From the NCBI GenBank assembly GCA_021613335.1, contig JAJTWR010000044.1, forward strand, positions 310,001 through 374,000: 64,000 nt of DNA, in the 5' to 3' direction. The notes beneath the pieces are model-generated. The model worked only from the letters and a program-made list of their open reading frames with translations. It ran no database searches and was not told where the DNA came from. Of the stretch, positions 11,564 to 23,938 are shown in pieces (the stretch's first letter is position 1; the number at the start of each line of letters is the position of its first letter). Made by a program: the position numbers and the translations under genes. This stretch comes from Whitmania pigra (lineage: Eukaryota; Annelida; Clitellata; Hirudinida; Haemopidae).

Positions 11564-14290
11564 TCAGTTTCTGTCCCATCTCCAGATGGTGGCGTCATCA
11601 CAGACTGCAATCAGGATCTGACCGTTGTTGTTTATGCCTATTTGCCTGACCGGAGCCGTACACTTGGGATGCGACAAGACAATGTGTCTGCATGAACATC
11701 AACAGAAGGTCAGAACTGGCATAACTAAAGATACAGATACATATAAAAACAAACCAACCTCCCCTCCCTCGGATCACCCATGTCGAGATCCCAAACAAAC
11801 ACCTTGCCTACCTGATTACCCAGAGCCATCAACTGAAACAATGCAATCAATTTTAGCGCATAGAGTACAAATACTAATGCAAATGTGTCGTAGACAACAT
11901 CATAAAAGACTGAATCCCACTTTTTTACGTTTGTCGAGAGAGAAACGCATGAACCAAATTTCACAGGCTGAAAATTCAAACTTGTGGAGAACTGAAGTGA
12001 CGTGTCCATCTCCAGTTTTTATGAAACTCGGATCCAACGAATTCAACCTGCCAGGTTTCCAGCATACGATCCTGTTGTCGCAGGACTGGTGAATGAAACG
12101 GAATTAAGTTTATAAAGTCGAGCACTTTCTGCTTTAGAATCCACAAATAACTAACGAATTAAAATTAACTAATCTACTTGTTGTCAAAAAATCCAACGAC
12201 GCTCACTTTTGAAAGGAGAAGTCTGCCGAACCACCTCACGCAGTCGACGTAGTTGCTGTGGATGTCCCGAGTCGAGAAATCAGCAAAATGCTGCCCGTAA
12301 GTTTTGAACGGCCTTCGAGTAACAATACAAACTCAAATAAAAGATGATAACAATTATTTCTAATTATTATTATATTATTCGAAAAACACAAACTTTCCAC
12401 TGGCATTCTTCTTGTGTTTGTACGATTCTTCGATCGCATTTCTGATGCACTCGCTGTCCAACTTCCATATCTTTAACGAGTGATCCATACCGCACGATAC
12501 GAGCAGGGTTCCGTGGACATTAATATCCTAGAAATAAATTTCGTTTAATTAATTAAGAATTATTTAATTAATATAATAATTATGTAATTAGTTTTGAAAA
12601 AGATTTTAAATAAATGATTTTTGAAAATGATTACCCCACTAAGAAGCTCATCCCTGTGTCCCTCGACCCCTCCAAATATGGCCACACAGACATCTGTCTT
12701 TATGTTCCACAGTCTGAGCGTGTGATCTGAAGCAATTCAAAATGTTTATCAAGTGAAATTGATTACTGCGTTATCTACATATTGTTACCTGAACAAATGT
12801 TGTAAGATATTTTGAAACACTTGAAGCAAAAAAGCAACAGTAATTGACCCACCTTTACTTACGGAAAGTAATAAATTGGAATCTTTTGGAGAAAACCTGA
12901 GTTCATTGATAGACTGACCATGCCCAATGTAATTCTGCAAAAATAAATCATAACTGGAGCATTAAAGAAACATTATTTCATTAAATGAAAGTATCATCTG
13001 CAATCTGTCAGAGCAGAGTAAACGATGTTTACGACGGCCTTCCCGAACAATCGAAACGTCCCATGGAAACCAACCTTGACGGGATCGTGAGTGCACGGGC
13101 TGATGATCCTGATGACGCCTCGAGCTCCTGCTGCAGCCAAGAGCGGTTGACAAGAGGATTCGTCGACGCTCCAGGCGCAGGTGAAGAAACTTTCGTCTGC
13201 ATCTGCGTCCAGGTAAGCGGAAAGTAATTTTATGTCGGCCGATTCCCTGGAACACTCGTAGATCAAGACCTTCCGAATAAAAGTTGAGATTGTGAGAACA
13301 AATAAGATAATAAAAGATCAAAGACACGACCAGAAGCAGCTATACCTGGTTGCTGCCGACTGTCGCAAATATTGGAGGGTGGTCATCCCCATAGAAGTCG
13401 TTGAACTGGATGCCAAAAATTGGCTGGTTGTGTCCCTCCTAAGATGAAAACATTGGCATTAAGTCAGGTTGACAAATGTTCACTATCAATATTTATATCA
13501 ACAAATTGTAGCAACATGTTAGCAATGGAAATGCTTAAAGAATAAGTTCTTTAAAATGTCGAGTCAAATGCTGATTTGAAAAATTGCAACACTTAATATT
13601 TACTGAATTGGTACAAGTTTAAATGTGAACCTTTTAGCAAAAATTAAAGTATGAATGAAAATAATAACTAAAAGGACTAATATTCAATGAAATATTTGAT
13701 ATTAACTTTAACAAAGATTTAAAATAAATGATTCTTCAAAAAAATGTAAACTTTTTTTAAATATGCTTCATGAGCCTGACACTACTAATTAAACCAAGTT
13801 TTGTCTCAATTCATTAAATTTTAATTCACTCAAATGACAAAAACGTGAATTGTAAAATGAAAAACATACTTTTAAGATATTTGAGCAAGTAAACTGAAGC
13901 TTTGGTTTGGAAGAGCCTTTCTTGCTTCTGCTGCTTCCTGATTTATCTTTGCTGTCATTGGCTTTTGAGGCATCATCTTCAAATGCGCTTTCTTCCTCAT
14001 TTTGATCATTTAAGGAGTACTCCTTTACAATTAATTACGAAACATTCATTGGATTTTTATCAAAAATTTAATTAAGTATAGGACTAGAAACGAATAAAAC
14101 ATTGACACCAAAACAAGCTTAATAAGACTTCATTTAGTTTAATTTAAAAAAATTACAAACTTGGAAAAATTAAACGCCTCACATCGTCGGAATCAGCGGA
14201 TACAGAATTATTCTGATCGGAATTGACCCCAGTTTCCAGAAAAACATTTTTTATTGAACCACTTGAACGTGTCTGGCGGACATTAGACAT
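11564..14290 (-). CDS. EED: EED, WD40 subunit of Polycomb repressive complex 2
   Basis: Nuclear WD40 protein that binds H3K27me3 and scaffolds EZH2 in PRC2. Eleven exons, in transcript order: 14183-14290, 13870-14022, 13346-13438, 13075-13269, 12853-12934, 12635-12726, 12394-12527, 12207-12312, 11939-12085, 11759-11832, 11564-11687. These total 1308 bases (435 residues), against about 441 in human EED. The phases I checked close. The first ~70 residues are acidic and Ser-rich. The body then contains family signatures such as [81 protein letters not shown] and the terminal [11 protein letters not shown]. The start is the first ATG of a frame that splices cleanly. All WD repeats appear present and there is no sign of decay. 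Several open frames on the opposite strand are its shadows. Confidence 0.97.
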
Positions 14291-15266
14291 TTTACGTAAA
14301 CAACAGCAGTATAGTCGGAACACTTTATTTGTATTTTCCGCACTTTGGGGAGAAGCGTTTTAACTTCAGATTATAAAATTTTAATATTATGCTGTTTATA
14401 TAAAATAAAATTTTTAAAAAATATAATTTCAAAAATATGTCATACAAATTTTTATTGTTGTTTCGAGATCAATAACCTCAAAATCAAACTTACCATGACA
14501 GACTGACAATTTTTGAAGTAGTTCGAAACCATAACAGTTATGAAACCTTATCTTTAATTGAATACAATATACACTCTGTCATGTATAAGGTGGTCAAATT
14601 GTCTCAATTAAAATTCTTTATTTGTGTATTTATTCTAAATTGTCAACCTTCAAGATAGGTAAATAACTCTGCTATTGAAATAAGATGCTCAAACAGATTT
14701 CGGTAGCTGGTTACCAGACATGGAACCAAATACAAGAGACAAGGGCCACAAGTATAAGTACAAAGGTCCAAGTTCAAGTACTGCCTAATTTATGAACAAG
14801 TACATCCCTAATCTAGCTCTGCTCAGTTTCCCAATTAAATATTTGTATATACTTGAAAGTATTATTGCTATAAAATTATGTAATGTTTTTAGTTGTTGAA
14901 GCGAGTGTTGAAAAAAGTGTTATAACATTATGTAATGCTATGTTATTTTATAACTTTTAGACACGGTGATTTATTTTTAATAAACATCTATGGTCGTCTT
15001 GGTCGTCTCCCGGTACATGGCTCAAATGTCAAATTTAATAATCTCTGCTAAAACAGTTAATCTTAAAAATGGTATTTTTTGTACTTTTGTATAAGTAACT
15101 GATAGTGAAATGCTAGCAAAAGCATCGAAAATATATTATTTGGGACTCTGAACTATTCGAATCCCAAACATGGAAAGTTCAACAAATATCAAAGGGGTCG
15201 AATGCTTGCCTAGAACAATCCCATAATAAAAATTATAATAATGTTATACATATTTGCCAATAATAG
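14291..15266. other. Intergenic, EED upstream region
   Basis: AT-rich sequence containing the presumed EED promoter next to 14290. I recognise no motif, RNA or transposon. The stretch up to 15266 has no gene support. Confidence 0.5.
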
Positions 15267-15533
15267 TTATAATCTGCTAATATTTTCTTGTGAATAGCAA
15301 TTTAATAATACAGTTCTTGAAAAGGGCGCAGAGGAAGATGTAAACGATTGACCGTGTTTGAAACACTGTAACACAAGGTGGCCCTTAAATTCTCGTCGAA
15401 ATTGATCATCGTAATTTGCACACATTTCATGCATCTGGCGCTGTACTTTGGAAAAGAGTTTCAGAAGCCATTGCTCCATTGCAAGTGGGTCTCTTATATC
15501 CTTTGCTGAGCCAATATCTTTGTTGTGAATGAC
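15267..15533 (-). CDS. Orphan terminal exon, unknown product
   Basis: An 89-codon open exon starting after a TTTCAG acceptor (right edge 15533) and ending with a stop at 15267. It reads from VIHNKDIGSAKD to CYSQENISRL with a balanced composition. I recognise no family. It lies directly downstream of the gypsy remnant, on the same strand as the kinase-like gene, so it could be that gene's last exon. The last kinase-like exon I can read has no phase-compatible donor to it, so the link is unproven. Confidence 0.4.
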   Translation of the reverse strand, partial: VIHNKDIGSAKDIRDPLAMEQWLLKLFSKVQRQMHEMCANYDDQFRREFKGHLVLQCFKHGQSFTSSSAPFSRTVLLNCYSQENISRL

Positions 15534-15599
15534 CTGAAATTTTTTCTCACCTTGAATCCAATTTCATTATTTTATATTATTTTATTTATGTTCATTTAC

Positions 15600-17960
15600 A
15601 ATGTAAGTTAATATTAAACCAACATAAAAGCCAAGGTGCCTTCGATCCTATGCATATGGTGCCTTATTAATTATTAATAAGTTTAAGGAAACAGATGTTT
15701 CTGCTGACAGTCTGGCAATGCAAACATGTAACCAACATAGCGGTAAAATAAAGATAGGAATACTGTGACTCGGAAATACTGAATATCACTCACCAAATTG
15801 CGGTTATAATGAATAAAGCCACCTGGGCTGACGGTCTCTCCGAGGGCCATAGTACTCAATGTAGCATGGTTGTCCCATTGAATACTTGGTTGAATTCTGC
15901 TGCCTTTTCTCCTCTTTGTAAAAGGGGCACAGCGCATCTATTGTCGTTCAAATTTGTCGACCATGCAGTAGTTGGCTTGATGACTGTCCAGTAGCCAATG
16001 GTGTCCTTCCTTATTGCATCAAGAACTTTTGCAATGCATCATCCATTGGCAGTGATGTTTTGGACAAGGACTTTTTGAAAGTTTAAATAAATCTCTCTGC
16101 TTGGCCATTTGCAGTAGGATGGTAAGGAGTGCCTGTCAAGTATTGAATTCCTCTCTCCTTCATGTAAGCTTGAATTTCATCTCTGGTGAATGCACAGGCA
16201 TTGTCTGTAACATTTGAAAAGGGATACCCAAAATGTGCAAAATCTTTTTCGAGCAATTTGATAGTTGCTAAAGCTGTAATTGCTTTAGTTGGATGGGTGC
16301 ACGGATGTTTGGAAAAAGCATCCACTACTAACCAATTTGTGTCAAGAAAGTTAATGGCATGGTCAAGGTGGATATGGCTCCACGGCTTATCTGGGACAAT
16401 CCAAGAAAGGTTTGGTTCTTTCAGAGGGCTGTTTTGGTATTCTTGGCAAAGTGTCTCAATGTTTTTGTCAATATTGAACCAATAAACTGCTGATCTTGCC
16501 AACTGTTTCATGCGCTGCATTCCAAAATGTCCTGAATGTAGGAGATGTAATGTCTTCTTTTTTGTGCCTCTGGAACTACCAGTCTGTCTCCCATCTTTAA
16601 AATGCTACCTTCCCAACTCAACTAGTCGTTCAGTTTCTTGTATTGTCTAATCTCTGGATTTGAAATTTCCTTTGACCATCCTTTGTGAATTTAATCTTAA
16701 ACTGCTGAAGTGACTGAGTATTTCATTGATTCAGTTTCTACAGACTTAAAACTAGAATGTAGCATTTGTTGGATGATTATTTTAATTGTGCACACGTTTG
16801 AAAATTTTAGCTCCTCCTGTTTTGAATCGAATTTAGCATCTGCACCCACATCTGCATTTCCATGCTCTGATGTTCTCAGGTATTCAATTGTATATTTGTA
16901 TTCTTGGAGAATTAACGCCCATCTTGTCAACCGGTTAAGAGCTAATTTTGGGGTGGCTTTTCTTGGGTCAAATAATGTTAAGAGTGGTTGGTGGTCTGTG
17001 ACCAGAAAAAATTTTATGCTGAAAATGAAAGGATGAAATTTATGCAAAGCAAAAATTATAGCAAGACCCTCCTTGTGAATTTGACTGTATCTTTTCTGAG
17101 CTTCAGAGCATTTTGGAGACATTGAAAATAGGTTTCATCTGGGAACCTGTGGAAAAGTACAGCACCGATGCCCTCTTAGGAAGCATTGCATGCTATTCCT
17201 ACTGGCAGTTGCTTGTTAAAATGGGAACGCATTACATATGAAATTAACAAATTCAACTGTTGAAATACCTTTTTCTTGCTCTGAAGCCCAATTCCATCTT
17301 TCGTTCTTCCTTGTTACATGACACAATGGTTCTGCAATGCCAAACCAGGAAGAAACTTCTGATAAAATTGAACTGATCCCAGAAACAATTTTAACATTGA
17401 GACATTTTCTGGTTTTGGCATTACAGCGACAGCATCAATCTTTGTTCATGTTCAAAATGGTATATTTTGAACTCAGGAATTAGTCCATTAGGCCCAAATA
17501 TTCAATTGACTTGTTTGCAAAGGAGCATTTTTTATGGTTGCATCATAGACATGACTTGTCACAAAGTCATTTAAATAATAGCATCAGATTTTTGATATGT
17601 TCCTTTGATATATACCTCTTCTCACCCACGCTTCCAAAGCTTCATTAACATCTTCTAGAATGGCAAATGTATCGTACGTGGTTTTCTAAAAATGGGAGTT
17701 GCATCCTCCTTGAATTTGAACTCAAAATTCTTTAAACATCTGAGTCCCGGTTCAAAAATCTCTTTCAGAAATTCAGAGCAAAGTTTCTCACATTCTTTTG
17801 TCACTAATAATGTAGACTTTGATGAAACTAAATTAACTTTCCTCAAAAGTTTATTTACATTTATTTGTAACTGTTTAATTGAAGTTTGGCCAATTACATT
17901 CAAACCATTGATGTTGGTGACATTTATTGTAATTGGCCTCCAGCCATTTCATGTCCTCAT
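15600..17960 (-). mobile_element. Degenerate Ty3/gypsy retrotransposon (pol fragment)
   Basis: Minus-strand pol pieces in retrotransposon order. Near 17900-17655 is the start of reverse transcriptase, including KEIFEPGLRCLKNFEF. From 17122 to 16697 is RNase H with VTDHQPLLTLFDPRKATPKL and RLTRWALILQEYKYTIEY. From 16520 to 16083 is the integrase core with HLDHAINFLD, VTDNACAF and HPTANGQAERF, which gives the DDE pattern. The RT core between 17650 and 17130 is scrambled by stops. No flanking LTR pair was found, so the boundaries are approximate. It lies at the 3' side of the kinase-like gene and probably truncated it. It is not functional. Confidence 0.85.
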
Positions 17961-18802
17961 CTAGTTCTTGTTTCAAGAGACTGCTTTCTTGAGAATCACC
18001 TGGTTCATTGTTCTTGAGTTTCAAGAGATTGGTTTCTTGAGAGTCATTTCCAAGACTCCATATGTACTGGCACGCCAATACAGCCGAGTGTATGTCAGGC
18101 AATGTTGAGAGCTTGAAAATTGAGAAAATGAGATTAGAATTTGGCATACTAATTGTACAAATGTCTACCTTTGGAGGGCATCTCATAGATTCAGGAGCCG
18201 TCCAACATTTTAGTTGGATCATGTATTGGAATTCCTGAACCTTCAAAGCATCGTTCATAGTTATTCACTTGGATGATAATTTTGCCTTCTTTGCAGAGTG
18301 CAAAAATGTGCTTTGGCTTGAGATCGCAGTGGACTGAAAAATTATTGAATATCTTGTAATTCTTAATAAAATATCTTGGAAATTCTCTTTCAAATACCAA
18401 TATTATATTCTTGATGAACCATCATGTTGAGCATATTGTCGTCGAGGTTCGACTGGTTAGATTTAGTGAACTGTTCCAAATTCTCATCACAGAAGTGTGT
18501 CACCAACATGCTCTTGTAGGGGAGCTGAAAATGTAAATCCAATTTACAATTTCTAACTTTGTCTGACTTTTTAATTAAATGTAACTAACATCGAATAGCA
18601 ATGGCATGATGTTCTTCTGTGATCCTAATGTTTTGATCTCCCTCTCTGTCCTGTCTGAATGAATTTTTGGAATCAACCTCAGAGCGACGGTGGCCATTTT
18701 TTTTAGCTTCTTTTGATATTCTGGAATTCTTGTTCAAAAGAAATTTTATGAAGGTTGGTGCAAGTGCCATGCAGTTGGTTTCAAGAGTCGCTTTGTTTTT
18801 AC

Positions 18803-18810
18803 TCAAAAGC
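18803..18810. repeat. hAT target-site duplication, left copy
   Basis: TCAAAAGC immediately precedes the terminal AGGGTCGGACTGG of the hAT element. The same eight bases occur at 23931-23938, and the match extends to ten with the following AG. Confidence 0.8.
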
Positions 18811-19590
18811 AGGGTCGGACTGGCTTAAAAAACCGGCCTGGGAAATTTGGTCATGGTGGCCCACTTCATGATTAGTTTCACATACATTTTTTCAATAATT
18901 TAATGTTTTACTTATTTTTAATTTAATCTAATTTTTATATATTTTTCTTTAATTTCTATAATTATTTTCATTTCAATAATGAAATTTTAAAGCTCGAAAA
19001 CACTACTTTAAGTTGCAAGAATCTTTTTATTTATTACATGTTCAAACAACTTTAAATGGTTAAATAACTCCTAGTTTTAACAACTTAAATATAAGAAAAA
19101 CTAGTGTCTAAAGTTTCTATTCACTATCAACTAGTATAACAGCTTTTTAATAGTTTCACTAGTCGATGCTAAAACATAAATGATTTTATTATAAATTTCT
19201 TAATCTATTGGAAATGTATTTCAATTTTGACAACGACCTCTCACAAGAAACTTGTGATGAGGATAATGTCAACACAAATTTGTAAGCAAGATACAAATTT
19301 GAATAAGCAAGACTATGGAAATTAAACTTCTGGAGAACGAAATAGCAACAAAATACATTTTTTGCAAGATTTGCATTTATTTCTGTAGTTGTTGCTGTTT
19401 TCAAATGTTGGGATGTAAAGATATTTTCAAGTAATTCTATTGATTCAGATTGTTGAATGTTGTCTGAGACAGAGTCCGATACTTCCATTTCAAAGATCAA
19501 ATTATATTCATCTTCAAGAGTTGTTTGAAAATTTTCCAATTTCCTTGCAAAATCCAGTAGTTCATTATGAAGCTGATCTTTTTTTTACAG

Positions 19591-19761
19591 TGTTGTTGTG
19601 TTTCGTATTTAAATTCATACGATAAAACATCCTTTATCAAAATTCAAACGGAACAATGTCAACTGAAAACCAAAACAACGACAGGAAAAAGTTCGATAAG
19701 AAGAAGGTGCAACTAATGGCCTCAACAGTTCAATATTGTTACAAAACAAATATTCTCAACA
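19591..19761 (-). repeat. Copia LTR (3' LTR, 171 bp)
   Basis: In element orientation it begins TGTTGAGAATATTTG right after a purine-rich ATGAGAAGG tract and ends AACACAACAACA, giving TG...CA termini. It abuts TACAG (plus strand, 19586-19590), the candidate target duplication. No matching 5' LTR was found. Confidence 0.7.
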
Positions 19762-22610
19762 CCTTCTCATTTTGAACAAAATTGAATCCTATTAACCAAA
19801 AAAAATGAGCTCAAACAGTCACATTCAATAATTAATGACTACATGAGTGTTCATTCACTGTAGACCTATCTCCTTGACTAGAGATTGAAGTCTAGGTCCA
19901 TGCAGAGGTTTGGTTAGCATGCCCGCCAATTGAGCTTTGCTGGAGACACGCTTTATGTCAATTTCGCCATTGGTCACCAATTCTCTGACAAAGAAATGTC
20001 TGGTCCTGATGTGCTTTGTACGACGATGCAATTCAGGGTTCTGTGCTAACTTTACTGCAGCTTCGTTGTCAACCTGAAGCTGGGGTTTGTCGTTGAACTT
20101 CACAATGTCTGACAGAAGTCTTTTGAGCCATAGAATTTCTCGTGCTGCTTCACTTAATAATGTTCTGATCGTTGTATTTCGGACAACTGGTCATAGTCAA
20201 TTCCTTCCTTTTGAGCACAACCTTTAATTACTAGCCTTGCCTTATATCGTTCAATAGAGCCATCAGGATTGTTTTTCACTTTGAAAACCCACTTGCATGG
20301 GATGGCTTTCTTACCTGCAGGCAAGTTCATCAGTTCCCATGTCTGGTTATCTTGGTGTGATTGCATTTCATCTTTCATAGCCTCTTGCCATTCATCCTTA
20401 TTGTCATTATGAACAGCTTGTTCTATCTCGTAGCTGCAATCTGGAGTCGAGTCGACCTTCCTGTACTAGTTTGTCTGTTTCTTTACTATTGGCTTCATTT
20501 TCAGTATCATGTCCATCACTATTAACATCTTCAGTCTGTTCTAATTCTTCATCATTATCATTTGATGGTTCCATCTCAACTACGTTGTCTGTGCAGTCTT
20601 TTGATCTAAACAGTGGTTCTTTGTCAAACTTCACATCTCGTGATCGTATTACTGTTTTAGTATCCTCATGCCATACTCGCTAACAATCATCTCCATCATA
20701 GCCAATTAGAACGCACTTGACTGATTTCTTATCTAATTTTCTTCGTTTCTGTTCGAGAACGTGCACAAAGCACGTAGTTCCAACTACTCTTAGATGCTTG
20801 ATTGCTGGCCTTTTTCCAAACCACACTTCATGAGGTGACTTCATGTTGACAGACGATACACCTGTTCGATTCAGGATGTATGTTGCTGTACATACCATTT
20901 CAGCCCATAGGAATTTTGGAAACTCAACATGTGCATGTAACAAACTACGAGCAGCTTCAACGATTGTCTTTCATGAAATATACTTGACGATATTTTGAAA
21001 AATCATCTTTGAACATCACAAAGTAACGATAACCTCTAGCCGAGTTTACTTCTATTGGACCACATACGTCAGTATGTATCTATTGACCAGGTGCAGTCAT
21101 ATGCTCACGGTTCCAAACTTCAGTTTATGAACCTTGCCATACATGCAACCTTCACTTGTATCATGGTTGGCTGACAACTTGATGCCGAATTCCTGTTCAA
21201 TTACTTTACTTACATGGCGTTTGTTTTGATGTCCCATTCTTTCATGATAAAGCTGCTGAGTGTCATTGCCTGATACCATGTTTGCTTCTGGTTTAGATGG
21301 AAGAATTGTGCTTACAACTGACAGACTGCCCCTCTGATCACGACTACCAACCAACACCTTTTTATCATTTACATTCAAGTTGCATATTCTAGACGTAGAT
21401 ATGAAGACACTATTTTCGTTCTTATCCTGTGCTGCGAGGACTGAAAACAAATTCCTATTCAACTTGGGTACATACCAAACATTGCAGAGCTCCAAATCCT
21501 GTTGCTGTCCACTGACAACAGCTTTAAGGTGAGCAGTACCAGTTCCAACAGCTTCAACACGGTTTCCATCTGCAACTTGTAAGCTCTTGAATTCTGAAAA
21601 CTGTTTGAAGTCTGACAGTATGTCTCGTCTAAATGTTAAATGACAGGTTGCACCATTATCTAAAAACCAGCTGTCAGATGGCATTGAACTATCAGCAGCA
21701 AGGGCTTCAGAATGAACAGAAAGCATTGATATTGAGTGAGCTGATCCTGGAAAGCTGTACTGACTACTATTGTGTACACTCTTTGCAGGCTTTGGTGGCT
21801 TACCATCAGCTATCCACTTTTCACATCTGCGAATAACATGCCCTTCTTGCTTACAATAATGACAAACAATATTACCTTGTTTTGCTGATTTACTCCCTTT
21901 TGCCTGTATTTTCGATTTCTGTGCCAACTTGGAGTATGACGATTTAACAAACAATGCTTCATTCCGAACTGGTTCAGTTTTGGTGGCTAGAGCTCTCTCA
22001 TAGCTGCATAACTGATCAGTAAGTTTGTCGACCATTCGTTCATCTTTACTCAGCAGTCTCCAACTTGAGGCAAACGAAAAATACTCACTTGGCAATGTTT
22101 CAACAATGCGACACATAAGCAGCAGATTCTTATTTTCGTCTTTGTCGAGTTCAACTTTCATGTCTTTCCAAATATTCTTCAGCTTTCCAGTATGAGTAGC
22201 AGTGTCATCAGTTTGATTCATTCAGTAGTTGAAGAATTGCATGCAGAGATCATAGGCTTTGTCCTGATGAACCCCGTCAAACAACCGATGCAACTCCAAC
22301 CAAACCTCTCTGGCGCATGTCAGCGAGCGTACTTTTTCATACGTTTCTTCAGACATGTTTGTCGACATGATTATCATTGCACTGCTATCGGCTTTCTGGT
22401 ACTTCATGTAGGAATTCTGATATGCAGTTACCTGGGCATCTGTCGCTACATCGCTTGGTTCATCTGGCTTCTTTAGTTTCCCTTCTACAACAAAGCATTT
22501 GATGTGCCACGTAGTAGGATGGAAATTGCACCTTTCCAGTTTAACCAATTCGACTTGCCTTCTAGCTGTTTGATCTGAACCTTCGTTAGATCCATTATTC
22601 AGAGTTTTTG
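19591..22610 (-). mobile_element. Ty1/copia retrotransposon nested in the hAT element
   Basis: The minus-strand ORF order is copia-like. Gag starts near 22594 (MDLTKVQIKQLEGKSNWLNW), with one frameshift before 22548. It includes the zinc knuckle CHYCKQEGHVIRRC near 21860-21820, protease WFLDNGATCHLTF near 21660, and the integrase entry HERMGHQNKRHVSKV. An integrase C-terminal piece lies at 20943-20680, an RT start at 20378 ([12 protein letters not shown]), and the RNase H end at 20103-19855 (QLQVDNEAAVKLAQNPELHR). Much of RT, including the YVDD region, is deleted, so it is only 3.0 kb. A 5-bp repeat TACAG flanks it at 19586-19590 and 22611-22615. The 5' LTR and primer-binding site are absent. 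Confidence 0.88.
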
Positions 22611-23930
22611 TACAGTATCATCAAATTTTTTGAGCAACCCACTCAGGTGCTGCAGTGCATCACTGGGCATTCTTTTGAAAATTTCTTGGATCTAAACAAG
22701 ATAAATCAGCGTGAAGACAACCATACCCAGAGAATCTCTGTTTTAAACTATTAGCTACTTGATCCATAACCAGTAAACATTGACACGAAATTTATCTTTT
22801 GCACTTTCAAGTGGTTGGTTGACTATAATTCTTTTTTCTTTCAAAACAGTCTGCACTTCAATGTCGAGATTTCTTTTTTCTAGTTCACTGTTTGCAAATT
22901 TTGAGAAATTTGTAGCTGCTTGAAAAATGGAATCAAAATTTCTATCTACTTTGCTTAATTCAGTCTCGAACCATCTTATGGGCTCGTAGTATATCCATTA
23001 CAGTTGTTTGCAAATATTCCGATAATGGTGTTGTGTGTTTAAATACTTTCAAAAATAATTGTGCGGTTAGAATAAATTCAAAACTTGTCAATGAATCTAA
23101 CAGAGCTTTTGCTATGTATCGGACATCATTATTGAATTTGTTTGATGTTTCTACTGTCATGAAATGTTTGTAGCATGTCAATGTACAAAAAATAGATAAC
23201 TTGTGTTTCTTGATTGGAAGGTTTGATGATGTTTCCAAATATTTTAGTAAGAGCCCTGTATTTTGCCCACCAACGGCTTTCACCAATTACAGAATTCAAT
23301 TTGATAAATTCACGCCAAACATTGAATCGTAAATATGATTCCCGAAGAAAGACTGCACGTGTGTTTAAAACCCCAAATAAAGAAACAACTTCAACCGCTT
23401 TTTTAGTAACGTCACCCATTTCCAAATTTAAGAATTTAAATTTTAATTTAAAATGGGCATAACACCATACACGAATCTGGCCCAGAGAAACTGTATTTAA
23501 CCATGCATTGAATCCATTGTATTGACCTTGCATATTAGATTCACCATCGGTGGAATTGCCGATGCATTTTCTTACATCAATACCTAACTTTTCAAAGATG
23601 CCACAAACCAAATCGCACATTCCTTTTCCAGTCGTTGATGTTCAATTGACTATAGCTATTACACGTTCGTGTAAAAAAAATATTTTATTAAAAAAATAAT
23701 ATTATTTTGCATTAAAATTAATATGTTATAACCATTGACGTCGGTAGCTTATTATACAAATATATTTAGACTCCTTATGTAATGATTTTGCTGTTTCAGT
23801 TTGGTTATTTTTAAAACAAACTATTATTTGAAGCTATCATATAATCAACAGTAATTTCAGTTAAAACTAAAAATATAATAACTTTCTTTTGGCAGTTGGC
23901 GGCCAAGGGGACACCGGGAAATTGCCCAGT

Positions 23931-23938
23931 TCAAAAGC
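23931..23938. repeat. hAT target-site duplication, right copy
   Basis: TCAAAAGC directly follows the truncated right end of the hAT element and matches 18803-18810. Reading across the duplication restores the open frame of the kinase-like exon. Confidence 0.8.

Larger units (their letters stand above)
18811..23930 (-). mobile_element. hAT transposon (TTF/ZMYM-like), inserted in the kinase-like exon
   Basis: The left end has the terminal motif AGGGTCGGACTGG, with a C before it if the 15-bp CAGGGTCGGACTGGC form is used. The right end reads ATTGCCCAGT and appears to lack the outermost ~8 bases of the inverted repeat. Minus-strand transposase pieces: 23620-22960 (including NSTDGESNMQGQYNGFNAWL and RWWAKY), about 22960-22616 with stops, then after the copia insertion 19585-19189, ending in the hAT dimerisation motif SSSQVSCERSLSKLKYI. 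The N-terminal zinc finger is missing. An 8-bp target duplication flanks it. A second copy of its left end lies at 63303-63700. The element is dead. Confidence 0.9.

Noticed and set aside
12962..13327. 121-residue minus-strand ORF and plus-strand ORF overlapping EED
   Set aside because: Other-frame shadows of EED exon 13075-13269, which reads [14 protein letters not shown] in the correct frame.
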